DNA of 64,000 nt, taken from Chionis minor (lineage: Eukaryota > Chordata > Aves > Charadriiformes > Chionididae). Position numbers and translations under genes: made by a program. This document shows positions 26,666 through 40,600 of the stretch, one piece after another (within the stretch, counting starts at the first letter, position 1; each line of letters opens with the position of its first letter). The stretch is taken from positions 940,566 to 1,004,565 of the forward strand of contig VZSF01006565.1 of NCBI GenBank assembly GCA_013398295.1. The letters are read 5' to 3'. The notes under the pieces are model-generated. The model made no database searches. It worked only from the letters and a program-made list of their open reading frames with translations, and was not told the origin of the DNA.

Positions 26666-28670
26666 AATGATTCAGAGTGATGGTTCCTTCCACACCTGCT
26701 TCTTAACAAGTCACTCTTGGGGATTCCTGTAACCTTGAGTATGTATGGCTCATTCGGCCCGTGCATCCCTATTTTTTCCTAGGCTAGCAGGAATTCATTT
26801 GAGCTGCCATGCCGTACCGCAGCCTCTGGCACCCCCCTCCCCTGCTGGCTGGACCAGTTTAGGTTCCCACCTCCCCAGGGGCAAAGCAGAGGCGATGCTT
26901 CCCCAGGGCTCAGCGAAGGACAAAAATGCATCACTCCTAGTCCTGAGGAGCTCACATACCCAAACCTGTTCATCACACATGAAGCAAAAATTCCTCTTAC
27001 ATTAACATGCACGAGAACAGTGAATAGAGTTTATCCCTCACTCTAAAGTGACAGCAAACAAATAAGCTGAATGTTCCTTTGGGGAGATAACACCTAACCA
27101 CAGACGCTGGAACTGGAGACGGGAAGTGGCGCACTGCGAGATTTTTTCCACCTTCCACAGTCTGAAAGATTTGCACATGTCGTTTGGACAGGTACGCACC
27201 TGGGATACAGTCCAAGCTTTAAGCTGACATTAGTTTTTCTGGAAAAGTTAAAGTATTATCTTCAAACTATCTCTTCATAACATAAACACTAACAAAATCT
27301 GAAACACCATGGGAAGTCTTACAAACAAGGAGCAGGGTATAAGATGTTGCCTGTTTCTAGGTCAATGCGGAACGCTTTAAGCACTGTCAGAAACACAAAC
27401 GCACCATCATTTTAGCCACTGAAAGAGGTGTGAAATTTGTTCTCATCTACAGTATCTGAGTGCTATTACGTACTGTATTTTGGAACATCCATAAAACAAG
27501 GCAGATGAGATTAACTGCACTCACAGGCACCACTGAAGCCATCAAGCAAACAGCAGCTCCAGCCAGAGCTCTAAAACTATCTTATAATTCTGAAATTAGC
27601 ACTACATGTACTTACGACACACTCGCCCACTATATTATCATTTTACAGCGAGTTTTCCCTGTTCCCTCAGGTACTGGTAGCTTTCCAGATAAATTAACTT
27701 ACAATATGTTATGGGAACATTGTTATTTCGGGTCAACATTTTCAATATGAACTCATTGTCTCCATGAAGCAAAGAAATATTATAATCCATTAATATCTCT
27801 TTCAACAAAAAGGATGAAATCTTCCCCTGGTTAGGCTGATAAACACTTTGGTGTCAAAACTAAGCCTCTTTATCATGATAACCCAGAGTAATGGTCTGCT
27901 GCTCCAGGCACTTTATCTACTTTACAGATGAAAAATCAGTTCTACTTTCATGGAATTAGATTAATGCCATAACAGGAAATACTTCTGGGGCTGAACTTGC
28001 TTCATGCCTTCAAAGCTGGCTGTAAATTTAAAATACTTCCTGAACTCAAAAGATAAGACAGGAGAGAAGGAAAAAGAAAAACAGTGGAGTGACCCTCTTT
28101 CTGAAGAAAAATATTGCTTCCTGAAAAAGCTGTCGAAAGCTACTTGCTAAGGGCATTGTGCTCCAGAAGGCCCAGGGCAAGTCTGGTTGAGTTGAACACG
28201 CGGATTCTGGGTATATATCAGACATTTGCCATAAATCTGTTCCTTCCGTAATCCTCTCTGATAAACTTTTCTTTTTTTAGTCATCTTACTTGGCACAAGC
28301 CGAAGTAATAACTTTCTCAGCTTTTAGCAAATACAAAACAGCTTGCTAGTTTATGTACAATATTTTTCAAGGATTACAGTTTTGCAAACTTTGAAAAAAT
28401 GCTGACCCCAAGCTTTAAAATTGAATTTCAACTCTGAAAAGGGACAACAAGCAGCAAATTCAGTAACACCTTTATGTATAAATAGCCTTACAATAAAAGA
28501 CGTAAGGCATTCTTAAGAATAATTTCACATTTAGAGGAACAGAACCTTAAGTCCGACACAAAATATTACTATAAAGGCAGACTTTAGGGAATTCTGTGTT
28601 AAGTTTGTCAGCATAGGGAAGGTTTTCCTGAGTTCCCTTTCCCATCAAACAGGATATACTAAGAAGTCAT

Positions 28671-28700
28671 CCCCCCCTCTTTTTTTTTTTTGTGTGTGTT
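28671..28700. repeat. Compound C7 / T-run / (TG)n tract
   Basis: Seven C, CTCT, a run of eleven or more T and then four TG units follow each other directly. This is a hypervariable-looking simple sequence. On the ADK-sense strand it reads (CA)n, A-run, G-run. Confidence 0.9.
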
Positions 28701-31660
28701 GTACATTTAAACACATGGAATATCACACCATTGAAGATGCAGGATCAAATATCTTAGTAAATTTCACAATTAAGTACTGGATAACAATAACATTTACATA
28801 CTCGGAACTTTGAGACTGAGAATCTGAGGAAGATAATATATGTGATTTCCACCAATTCATCTCTTGACTAGATCAGCAGTTGTGTCTACTTGGGCCAACA
28901 TTTTTATGGATCGTGTAATCCCTTTTGCCTTTTATGTGTGTTGCACAAGGTACATTCCTGCCGTCGGAGGGGGGAAAAAAATATAAAAATCACTGACTGT
29001 CTTGCCTTCCTGTTCAAACTTCATCTCGGTAATATCACCAGCCCAAAGAGGCATTGGTTTTAAGCGTCTACTCCTGTGCCAAGGCACCATTCACTTGATC
29101 ATGAAGCAAAGTTCTTACTTTGAAAGAGTGAAGAGGAAAGGAAGTTTATTGACCGGCACAAATGGGAAGGTCAGCTATCTTCTTGTAAGCACTCACATCC
29201 AGCCTCCCATGCGACACGTCAAGAGCCGCACGCTATTTCTGAACGTCAGCGTCACTCCCAGGTTTAAATGGCTAAATAAACAGCCCTTCCACACATCGCC
29301 ACCAGGCTCCAAAGATCACATCAGATCCACAAGATGCACAGCCTGCAGCTCTCCGCTCTTCTCTAAGCACCAATTTATTCAGTAGGAATAACTACAGAGG
29401 TTTGCTGAAGATGAGTGGGAGGTGAGAGAATGCTGCGAAAAGGGCACATAAGTAATGCAACCTACTGAATTTTATGACAGAATTGTGTAAAGCATGCATT
29501 TACACATTTTGGAGAGATCAGCTTGAAGCTGAAACACGCACAGTTGTTTAAATGTTCAGGAAGACTGTAACAAACCAGATGCTGTTCTTAGTAGATTTTA
29601 CCTGAGCTTCTCACAAATTGTAATTAGAGACATTCTGCTAGTTCCTTCTGTAACACAAGACTGCATGCCAAAATAAACCAGCACCACAGCAGAATCTACC
29701 AGCTACACAGTAATCCCACCTTTGACCTTACAGTACACTCAGAAGTCCAGGAGACAGAAAGAAACAAACCTCAAAAAATCTATTTTAAGATCCCCTCCCT
29801 ACGAATTACACCCTAAATGCCCATTATTTCCCCCACACATGAAATCCATTCATAATAGGCAGTTCTCAGAGACTTTTCTGAATGATTGCAATATTGCTAC
29901 CGGTATCCTTTCTGCTTATAAGTCTTCACCATCAAGTGCTTTTTCCCAAACACCTTGTGCTATGGCAGAAACATGTGGCAATTCAGGGACAAACAAGCTT
30001 AGCACCAGGGAAATGCAGTATTTCAGCCTAGCCTCTCTGAAGTAAGATAATACTTTTAAAAACTACTTTCATGTCCTAAAATTGCCCTGTGCACCAACTG
30101 CCCTGGAAGGAATTGTAGCTGTATGGGACCAGTTAATGCGACAACTGGACTACTGGCTTCTAGGATAAAGCAATCTTGCCAAACACCACATCACTGGCAT
30201 TTAACTCCTTTAACAGCTATACTGACTGACGAAGACGGGCAGGCAGAGCTAGAGCTCTAGTTCTGTACGTGTTTTTCTTGTCCATGTTTTACTCATAAGA
30301 CCCATAGAAAACACAAGATTCAAAGGGAAAATGTTATATCACACCTGCATGTTTATCTGAGCAGCCTTATGGAGGAGAATATCATCTTTCCACTAACTTC
30401 TATAAAAATATTTCATACTGATGTATTTATTAATAAGAGCATTGACCTCACGAGAAAGTTGAATTAAGACAAATTAACAGTGCTTTCTTCTACGAATTGG
30501 CAAACACACGAGAAAGCTAGTTGCTATTAAAAAAAAGATAGACTATGACAATAATAAAAAAGGAAAGCAATAGTAAGAAATATAAACTAATTGGTAACCT
30601 AATTTTCTTCGGTGTTTTTCTTTGTGGGTTTTGGTTTTCATTTTTTTGATGGATGGATTTGTTTTGTTTTATGGAATACAAGCTGAATTCACACACAACT
30701 CTTCATTGACATTGATCTTGCTGCTATGGGCTGAAGCCCACACGTGAAAACACTGCGACTGCACAGGCCGTAAGTCACCCAAACAGAGAACCATTTGGAT
30801 CTGTACAGAAAATTATCCGTGAAAGACACCACAACGCTGAAGAGACACATTTCAAGAATCCACTCATTTGTTTTATCAGAGTTAAAAGCATCATTATGAA
30901 AGAATTAAGCTGCTTTCCAAAATGGATCCATCATGTAGAAACTTCAGTGGGAGACTTCAGCCTTATCAATTATTCACATGCAAAGGAAATTTTTATAAAT
31001 AAACATCGCTCCTGTCAGAATGTTGTTGTATTTGCATGTGTTTAACAAAATGTTGCCTTCTTCCACCTACACTCACTAGAAATAGAGCAAAATTTCAGTC
31101 TTTTCACAAAAAAAGGCCACAGAAATATTGCTCTCCTAAACTTCAAACCCTCAATTTCATAGTGAGGCATTTCAAGTCTGAGCAGAAGCTGTATCTTTCA
31201 CTTCTTGAATCCTTCACCGTGAAGTTTATTACTTCAATTATTGTAATACTTCGAGTCTAGAGTAAGACAAGATCCATAAGCAGAACACGCGATCGCGACA
31301 GGCACCAGCTGTAACACTCATTCATCTACTGCTGTCTGTATTTGTTGCAAAAGGGGTGGAAGACTTCACTTGAGTGAGCTCAAACAATCCTTTTCTGTCC
31401 CACATGGATACCACATCAATATCCACTTTTGTGAGAGACCAGTCTTCCAGAAAATATTTGTTTTAAAAGAAGAGAAGTGGAATACTCAATTTGCTGGGTA
31501 TATTTAAGAAAATATCCTTCAGATTTTCCCCTGAGAACATATACTTGGTATTTACGAGCAGGCTCGTTGCATTATGAACAATGACTCGGAGGAAAAAACA
31601 TTTCTTCAGGTGGCAGCAATGTCACTGCTAACCATTAGCCCTTCCTATGGATGGATTATT

Positions 31661-31686
31661 CCTCCCTCCCTCCTTCCCCCCCTCCC
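31661..31686. repeat. CCTC/CCTT polypyrimidine tract
   Basis: Twenty-six bases contain only C and T (CCTCCCTCCCTCCTT, then a C-run and CTCCC). The opposite strand, which is ADK-sense, has several G-runs and is purine-only. Confidence 0.9.
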
Positions 31687-34600
31687 ATTTCAGAGTTCAA
31701 TTCAAAGTGTGGACATTATCTCTTGGAATGTTGTCCTGTGGGTAGTAACCTACAAGGGAAGGTGAAAACTGTCAGCTGGACGCATTTTGCCACGGCAGAA
31801 ACCGTTATGACAAAATACACAATAAAATTCAGACTAGGACAACTCGGTTCCTGCTAACGTAACTCCTCCGAGCGTGGATGCTGACAAGCTCTGGGGCCAG
31901 ACTTCTACTTCTTTGCCATATATAATTATGTGCCCCAAAAGGACTGATTAGCTTTAAGATAACTGCTTAGGAAAATGTGGAATAGTGACTGAACGTACCG
32001 ATTTAGCTAACAAACAGAGTGCACGTTGTTTGTCCACCCTCACTCAAGATACGCAAACTTCAGTGCGCAACTTGAGCTTAGAAAGCCTGACCTGGCTCCG
32101 TAGTATAAATGTACGTGACATCCTTGCACAGTAACACAGCGCCCTTTCAGGGAGACCTCGCAATCTGGGTGCAAATATTCTACATTAAAATGTATTACTA
32201 CCAGGCTGTGTGTGCAAAGTTACTACCAGATTATCTCGACAAATATATTTCTGTAACTCAAGCACAGACATAAAGAAGGTGGGAATGCTTTTTGGGGGCC
32301 AGAGTAGCAGATCTGTACAGAAAAAATTCTCCAAAAGGATCTCAGAGCAGCTGGTCAGGGTAAAACACCTGGGCTGTTTATACTGTGGTGCCAGTAAGAC
32401 CAAATCCAAAGAAAAAGAAATGAAATTAGATAGTATCTGAAGGCACACATGCTTTTCCAAGGCTGAGCAGAAACACAGCCCATTCACACTTCACAAAAGC
32501 CATGCTCAGACTGTTTAAGAAACCAGCAATACTGGGGGAAAAAAAGCAAAAAAAAAAGCCTGCCACAAGGCACCACTGCCTGCACACGACGTCCTCCTCC
32601 ACTCCCCACTGGTTTCCCTTTAAAGGATTTGTTGATTACTTTGTTACGCTTATCTATAAAACTTACCTTACAAATCATACGTGGTCTGCACAACAGCCTG
32701 TATAAATGAGAATATTTGCTGCTATGAAAACATGGAATGATTTGTAAAGCTGATTTTATATCCTCATTTTGAGCAAAGCTACAGGCACTTGCCAGGGTTA
32801 GGTGTAGGAGGGCATCACTGTGCTAAAATTCTTTTCAGGGGATTACTGATTCTTTGCAAATCACTGACTGTTCTGGCATCAAGCCATGTGTGGCAGCCCA
32901 CATTTTATAATTACTAAGTTTTGTTTTGTTGGGGTTTTTGTGTTTTGTTTTTTAATTTACTGCTACTGGATGCACAATAATCTTCAAGTAGCAAAAGTTG
33001 ACATTCTTGGGAGAAAGTATACGTACCCAGGTATGCAACTCTTCCTGAGTTGCCTAAACAACGTAAAACAAAACCACAAAACAATCACCTTCCCCACCAA
33101 GCTTTGCATGCCAATTAAAAAATGGGGTAAAATAATATAAACAACATCAGTTCGCCTTTTTTCATGTGGGATTTTCAACTTCACAAACCAACAAACTGCT
33201 TCCTGGGGAGCACACAGTCTTTCTTCAGCTTGCCCTCTTCTTCACTGGCTGCACCAAACCAGACATACAGACTCAGGCCTCCAGACAGGTACCAAGTCTG
33301 TATTAAGTTTAGGAAATAAATCTGAATAAATTACAATCACACACCCTCATCTGAAATACAGTATTCAGCTCTTGGAAGCCAGAAGCAGGTCTCCATGATT
33401 GCAGGCAGAACCAGTGTACAAAGAGACGGTAATAAAATCGGGACTGTGACATTTAGAGCCAGGATGCCACAAACATGTGACAGCAAACACGGGAAAATAT
33501 TACTCGCAAAATTAATTATGTTTAATTTAAGAGTGAAAAAGAGGAAGGATAAAGTTACTAGGAGAAAATAGATCAATGGACACATGCTGTATTTGGGCTT
33601 GTCCACGCTGGATGATAAATATACAGTAAGCTAGATTGTAATACAGTATGTACTCCATGGTAACTTCCAGAAAGGCTATATTTGGAGCTTATCCATGTTT
33701 TCAGTATGAAAGTACGTCCTGCAGCACCTTCAGCATGAGGTGCATTCAGAGTATGTGCATAATAGCGGAGCAACTCCCATGCTACAAAATCACACTCTTA
33801 CCCGCTATTTCCTAGTTCCTGCGCAAGCCTTAGGACTCCAAGGTCTTTGCACACATTAGCCTATTCCACTTCAAACCATGTATGTGCTTCCTCACTACCT
33901 ACCCGCGCTAACAAGGTCCACATGGGGTCAGCCTGGCATTCTGCATCCACATCATTGCTCGCTCCATGTCGAACACCTCGTACGAGCGCGCCCCAGCTGC
34001 CGCTGTCAGGAGGGACACGGAGAACAGTCATGCCATGTCTCTCACACTATGACCATGGACTAAAGGACATCCAATAAAACCACCAGGTGGCAAGTTCAAA
34101 ACAAAAAAATATACTTCATACATACACTACTGGAGAGTGTGACTTACTGTTCCAAGGTGCCACAAACGCAGAAGTTAAAAAAACCCCCTGTTATTTGGAT
34201 TGACTTGGGAACAGCCTCAAGAACTCTTCAGCAACCCACTGCCACCTTCACCTGCGGAAGACCCTGAGCTGCAGATTACTGAAAGCTGAGAGAGTATTTT
34301 GTGCACATTTCCCTACACCGTGGCTACGATCTCCTACCTCTTCCCTTAGCACTTGCCTTACTCTATCAGCTCTCTCTCTCAGGGGTTGTAAATGTCGCTC
34401 TTATTTTGTCCCACAGTTTTATTTCTCATTTATGTTTCTCCTTTTTATTCTGTTGAAGAAATTGTTTAAAGAAAATAAACGGTATCTAAATTCCAGTTTA
34501 ATGTATGTTTAAATATCTAATGACAGTGACATGAGAGGAAGGGAGAAAAAGGAGTTTATTTAATCAATGTCATTGATTTAAAGCAAATAGAGGGGATGAG

Positions 34601-37600
34601 GTTAATTCTCGGGCTTGGACTTAAAAGGAAAATCAATGACAATAACTTTGTCCAACCCATGCCTGAACAGTTGTATTAAACCACCTCCCTATAACTTTGG
34701 AGAGCACCTTAAACTACCAAGATCAGTCAGAGCCCAAAGGACTCCTAAGCGAAGCATTGCTCAACGCAGCTCCACTCCCGCTGGGCTAAAACCCACCGTG
34801 GGTGCTGCTGCTCGGGCACAGCTGGAGCAGCGCGGCCAGCTCTGAAGGCAGATGTGGCCAGCTGCTGTCAAGCCAGTTGTAAACAGCTGCGACTGCGTGC
34901 AATATCAGCGCTGAGAGTGACAACAACTGTTGTGCGTTTCATAGCGAGTTAAGTTGTTTGCATTGCTCTCACGTACACCACTTCTTCCGAGAATTCACTT
35001 AAATCCACAGAAATTCCCCTAAATCTAAATCCGTTTTGACAAAGCAGCAACTTGAAAGTGTGCTTAATTTTGCATTTGACTTGCTAGTATCTGAAAATTT
35101 ATTTTCTGAAATAATTTCTTTTTTTTAGGATTAGCTTGCTGAAGTCAGATGACAAGAAGAGGAACCCACAGTAACGTTTATATTAAAAATTCAAATACCC
35201 ATTATGAATGTATGACACAGTGTTTAATAAAATTTTAACTAAATTTTAATTAGTAAGTATATGGTATAGTTAACATAATGCATCAAATACTTAGTTCTAA
35301 ACCTACCAGGTGGTCTTACTAGCATATAACAATCTCTTATAAAAATCTGTGAGGTATGGAAGAAAAATATGAGCAAAATTGGAGAAAAATTACAGTTAGA
35401 TTTACTGCTACATTTGAACCACCAACTATACGCACTCGCATTAGCGCAAGGCAAATCAACCACTGATGGTCTGGGCACTGAACTTCAACCACATACGTCT
35501 GGAGAAAATGATTTGTTTGCTTTATTGTGCTTAACCAATGCTACCCTTTCAGGAAAACCACACTGTAAACCAAACGGGGTATCCCACATCCCAACAAAGT
35601 AACTTAAATATGTCGAAGAAAAACACAGGCATTACCTAACAGTGCACTAAACTCCTTTATAACATGTGCGTTGCCCCCTCTCATTTAATTTCCCTCAATA
35701 TTCCAAAAAAAAAAAAAAGTCACACCTCCTATGCATGATAAGAGCTGCAGATTGTACCGTTACGACTTTTTAGACGATTTATGAGGTCCATGACTCAGTT
35801 TTAAAGGCCCACGTGACTGTGGGCTACTAAGTCCTGCCACTCATCACCTCGAGAAATTCTGAGAATGACAAGATGGATTTTTGTATTTTACATCAGTTTA
35901 CAGTAAGCAACAGAAATCTTCCATGTGGCACAAGCAAATTAAACTATAAAAGACAAGTAGAGAGAACATTATAATGAAGGTTGAGGTCTAAGAAGATTTA
36001 AAAAAAGGATCTCTCTTTGGAGACTAGATCAGCCTAAGTCCTCTGCTTCCATACACTTGAAATCCAGGATTTTATTGCTAAGATTGCAGTAATCTTTTTA
36101 ATGTGGCAAGTTAGAGGGAACAAAGATGACAGAAGAATGAAATCCAATTTTTCTGGCCCATTATTACCAAAACGGCAGCGAATATTTTCAGGCTGAAGGA
36201 TCTGTGGTGTTCCATTATTTGAAACACTATGCCAAACAAGGCTGTACAAAATAAAACAAAGACAGATCAACCATGTGTCTGTCCTTTTTTAATGCATTTT
36301 AGACCAAAAAGTCCTTGATATGAGACACTAGAAGCTTTTAGAAAATAAACAAAGTTCAATATAAAAACCAGTGTACTGAGAAATTTTGGGAAAGCTGTCT
36401 TCTCATCAGAGGTTTCGGTAATGAAAAAACTTTATGGCAATTACAAAGCAAAATGAGTCATTAATAATAATCCTTAACATCTGGGTAGAACTGGGTAGTT
36501 TATTATAATACATTCTCAAATATTTGTGGCTCTTGTGGCAATAAATACTACTGACATGGAAGACGAACCCACAATGTTCCACAGGATTTCTAAAAGCTTT
36601 TCATTCTTTGCAAGCAAGAGAGTTTAATTTGAGAACTGCATTTATGCCTGCTTTAAAATTTCTTACTCGTTTGTCCTATCAGGCAAATATTCACTCCTCC
36701 TAATTTGCACAGGGCTTATTTTTGAACCATCATCCATTTCAGGGCAATCATCATTTCTGAGTATTGCTAGGCAAACTTATCAGTGAAGGCAAACAGAACT
36801 CCAAAGCAAATATTACTCATGTAGAATTTACAGCTAACATGCTTTATGCATTTCATTAAAACTTCCATATTTAGCCAGAGCTCTTCAACTCGAAGGAACT
36901 GTAAACACATTCTAGATTTAGCCCAAAAATCTGTACAGGATTGTCCAGAAGATTTTGCCTCATTCATAATACAATTTTTTAGTTTATGGATGTCATACTA
37001 AGTATTTAATCTTACTTCAATTAAAACAATTAAAGCACATACGCAAAACATAAGAGTACAGACAGCATAACTGATTTTTCTTTTTTTTAGCTGTGCACTA
37101 TCATTGACCTCCTCGTAGAGATGAGTCACTCTGCAACACTGCGGCCGTATCAGCAAACCAAGGTTCTTATCATCTCTCTCCCCCTCTTCTTGTTGTACTA
37201 AAACCAGAAATTGATTTCCGTTGGACGTTTTGAATTGGCAAAACCAAGAACACACATATGGTACCTAAAGGGCACATACACTCAGTAATATGAAGACTTT
37301 TTTGGTTTTGTTTTTCTTGTTTTAAGAGTCTTCCATCTACCAGTGGGAGCAGCTTCCATGACTTCCAAATAAAGCTATGTATTTTCTATTCATTTTAAAC
37401 TAAAACCTACTTACTGTTAAAATTATAAAATTTGAAAACTTCACTGAACTGTAAAAAGAGGATGATACAGCATTGTAAAACTGATGCAATATTAAGTAGG
37501 GTCTATTTACAATAAAATGTAGGTGACTGCTTTTAGTGTTACAAGATATACAGTACTAATAAGAATGAAAAGACAAGATGATGATCAAACCTAGATTTTT

Positions 37601-40600
37601 GGAAAAACAGTCTTACTGGCTGTTACCAATACTGCTCAATTATTGTTAGGAGGAGGAGAAAATTACTTTTTGAATCCCAACTGATGTATCAGTTGCATAT
37701 GCACAAATACATGTACGTTATGAGGAGAAAGGAGGAAGCAAGTGCAAAGTCTAAGGTTTGCTACTCTACCTGGGCTGAAACAAGGAGAACGGGGGAAATG
37801 TGGCCGTGCTCTTCCTTCCTGACGATACATCACTCAGCACCAAAATATCCTGTACTCTGTCAAATGGTATGAATTAGTCCCCCAAATGGGGAAACACGAG
37901 GAAGCAAGGATGACTCCGACTCCAGTTTAAATACACTTTGACCGTGATTCAATTATATCTTTTTAGCTATTACAATTTATAGCCTTCAGCTTAGAAAATG
38001 GAATTCACATCCTGGGTAGCATGCTACATGTTGCCTTCCACATGTGAGAGTCTAAATCAACCCTTGAATTCTCGACTTACTTACATATTATTACTTTGTA
38101 CAGTCAGAATTAAAAATTTAGCCTTCAGGGCAGATATTAACGGTTCAGTCTCTTTCTAGTTAGTAATACAGGCTTAAGACAATGATGGTGTAACAAAATA
38201 CGTTTTCCAATCTAAAACCAATAGCTTGAACACTGTGGAAGACACAGTAAATGCTCTGCCATGGTTCACAAATCTGTGAGCTGTACTCTATGCTATTAAT
38301 ATTATCACAATTTTCCCTAAAATAAAACATTAAAGTATGTGTATTCTTTTTATGCAAAAGAGTAACAGACACAACGTTACAACATCCCAGGAGCACTTTT
38401 TCCTAACGTCTAAAGATTTATACCTTTCTTTTCCACTTCTAACAATTCTACCTTACTTTTCATTATTGTTCACGTTTTTCTTCTCTCACTAGGTCAAAAA
38501 TCAAGAATGAGAGGCCAGGAATCTTTTGAACTTAAAAACTACAATAGTAAATTATCATCTCAAAGTTCCTCCTAGTCCAGCACTGCACCCCAAGAGCAGC
38601 CACAAGTGGATGTCTAGAGCAGAGTAAAAGCAGACAAACACACAGAGTCCTCTTCCAGCTGCCAACCATTTCTAGCTTAGGGGATCTGTACAGAGATCAG
38701 CAGTTGCAGGAAGACTAAAGTACTCTTCTGATATTCTCCCCTGTCAGGGCAGTGGTGACATGGCTGCTGGTGATGTGGAAATTAGCAGACGCCATCAGAT
38801 TACCCATTCATTGGTAAGCTAGCCTCCAGAGCGTTAGCAGTCTCGGGTTCCTTGGTTACACGATTTCCACATCCCATTCTAAAGTGGTTTTGCTGCTGCG
38901 CCCTTATCCTCCAACCTATGGCATCACTTCATCAACAGAGCAGCCAGTGATCACTGCTTTTAAAAACAAAATTGAAATTAACTTTTCTTAAAGATGAGAT
39001 CAATTCAACCTAGTGTTAAAAAAAAAAAGAAAAAAAGGAACAAAAGACTATTCTAGCAGACAGGTATGTCCAAAAGACAGCAGCACGCTTGCCTGTAATT
39101 CTACATTCTATAAAATAGGATATTTGGTTAGGGAGCATGACTGAAGTTTAATACAAAATCGATGTGGTAGATGGACTGAATAAAGCAGAGAATGTGCCTC
39201 CAATTACAGGGGTTTTTAATACCCTTTTCTGATACTTATCTAGTAAATGATAATATTGAATGTTTCTGTTGTTCCTTTTACCGCTGCACAATATTTGGTA
39301 CCAACTCTGCAGCTGGGCAGATTACTATGGGGACATTTTTGCTCAAAAGAAAAGATGACATCTGCTTTCAATTCTACTGACATAATTTTACCATCCCAGT
39401 GACAAACTAAACTAAGACCTTATTAAATTCATATTCTGAAGGTTTGGGGGCTTTGTAATAGCAGGAAGTTTAATGATTTCAAAATAATTAGAATCTGATG
39501 ATTTCATTTAACGAATTTACCGTACAAACGTTTGATTCTGCTGTAATACAAAAGCTCACAGTATCCCTTATAGGAGGCCACTCTAAAAAATTTTGACATT
39601 TTCTGTTTCCCTTCCATGAACTACGTTTTATACTTCTGCTGTTACCGAGAGATGCATTAAAGGCCGGTCCCGTGATTTCCCTCATGTCAACAAACGATGG
39701 CTCAATTAGGCAGATAAGAATCTCCAGCCCTTGGCAGCAACTCTCTTCAGCCCATATAAAGCAGCACTTAGGGACAGCACTAGTTCTGGGGAATGAATAC
39801 TTGCTGTCCTGTATATACACGCTCGTTGAAAATTTCTCTTTTTCTTCAGAGAAAATTGGATCCTTCATGTTGCTGAAAATTTTCAGTCACCGTTTGCAAT
39901 TTCTTTTTTCTACATTCAGCTACAGTTCATGATTAAAATCAACAAAATGGTGAGGAATTTTAATTTTAGCACATTGCTCTACGAATTCTAAATCATCTCT
40001 TGGAAACAAGCTATCTGAATGGGTAAATGAATAAAAACTATTAAGTTTTGACGTCAGTCCTCAAAGGACGGGGGAAATTCATATTTAAGGATGAAATTCA
40101 TTCTTACCTTACTTTGCTGTGATCAAGTGCCTCGAAAACTCCATATACAGAGAGTCAATGATCGTAAGCTCAGCTATAAATGCCAATATTCTCCTGGGTG
40201 CTCTCAATGGATGATAACATTATTTTAGCTTCATTCCAATTCCTCAGACCATCTTCCATGCCCACTACCTGCCACTGTTTTGCTGAATTTCTTCATTTTA
40301 AGCCTACTGTGAAATGTACTGCAGTCTCTCACTTTGGGTTATGCGCAGAGAGAGAGAATATTCAGCACCTCCCTTCTTTCTCCCATTTCTTCCATTTGTC
40401 TCATTCTTTAAGATTTTTATGACTCTTTATAATGCTTAGCCTTTACTTTTCACAAAACACCTCAATGTTGTTCAGCACCAATTATACTCCATATGGTCTT
40501 AAAAAGACATGTTCAGAGGCATATGCCAAGGCATATTTCATGCTAAATACTGTTAACTGCTGTTCCCCACCATTTTCAGATTTGCAGGAAAGTATTGTTA

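Noticed and set aside
26251..26670. 139-codon plus-strand open frame
   Set aside because: It owes its length to the GC-rich patch, where stop codons are rare. The residues are low-complexity Pro/Ser/Ala/Cys with no domain.
28509..28520. 12-bp palindrome ATTCTTAAGAAT
   Set aside because: Palindromes of this size are expected several times in 64 kb of AT-rich DNA.
29002..29385. 127-codon plus-strand open frame
   Set aside because: No domain, signal or family resemblance, and no supporting splice or promoter context.
36998..37255. 85-codon minus-strand frame with a hydrophobic C-terminal stretch
   Set aside because: The hydrophobic run comes from AT-rich sequence. The frame matches no ADK segment and no other family I know.
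39488..39868. 126-codon minus-strand open frame on the ADK-sense strand
   Set aside because: No recognisable domain, no similarity to missing ADK segments and no convincing splice-site context. This length is expected by chance in 64 kb.
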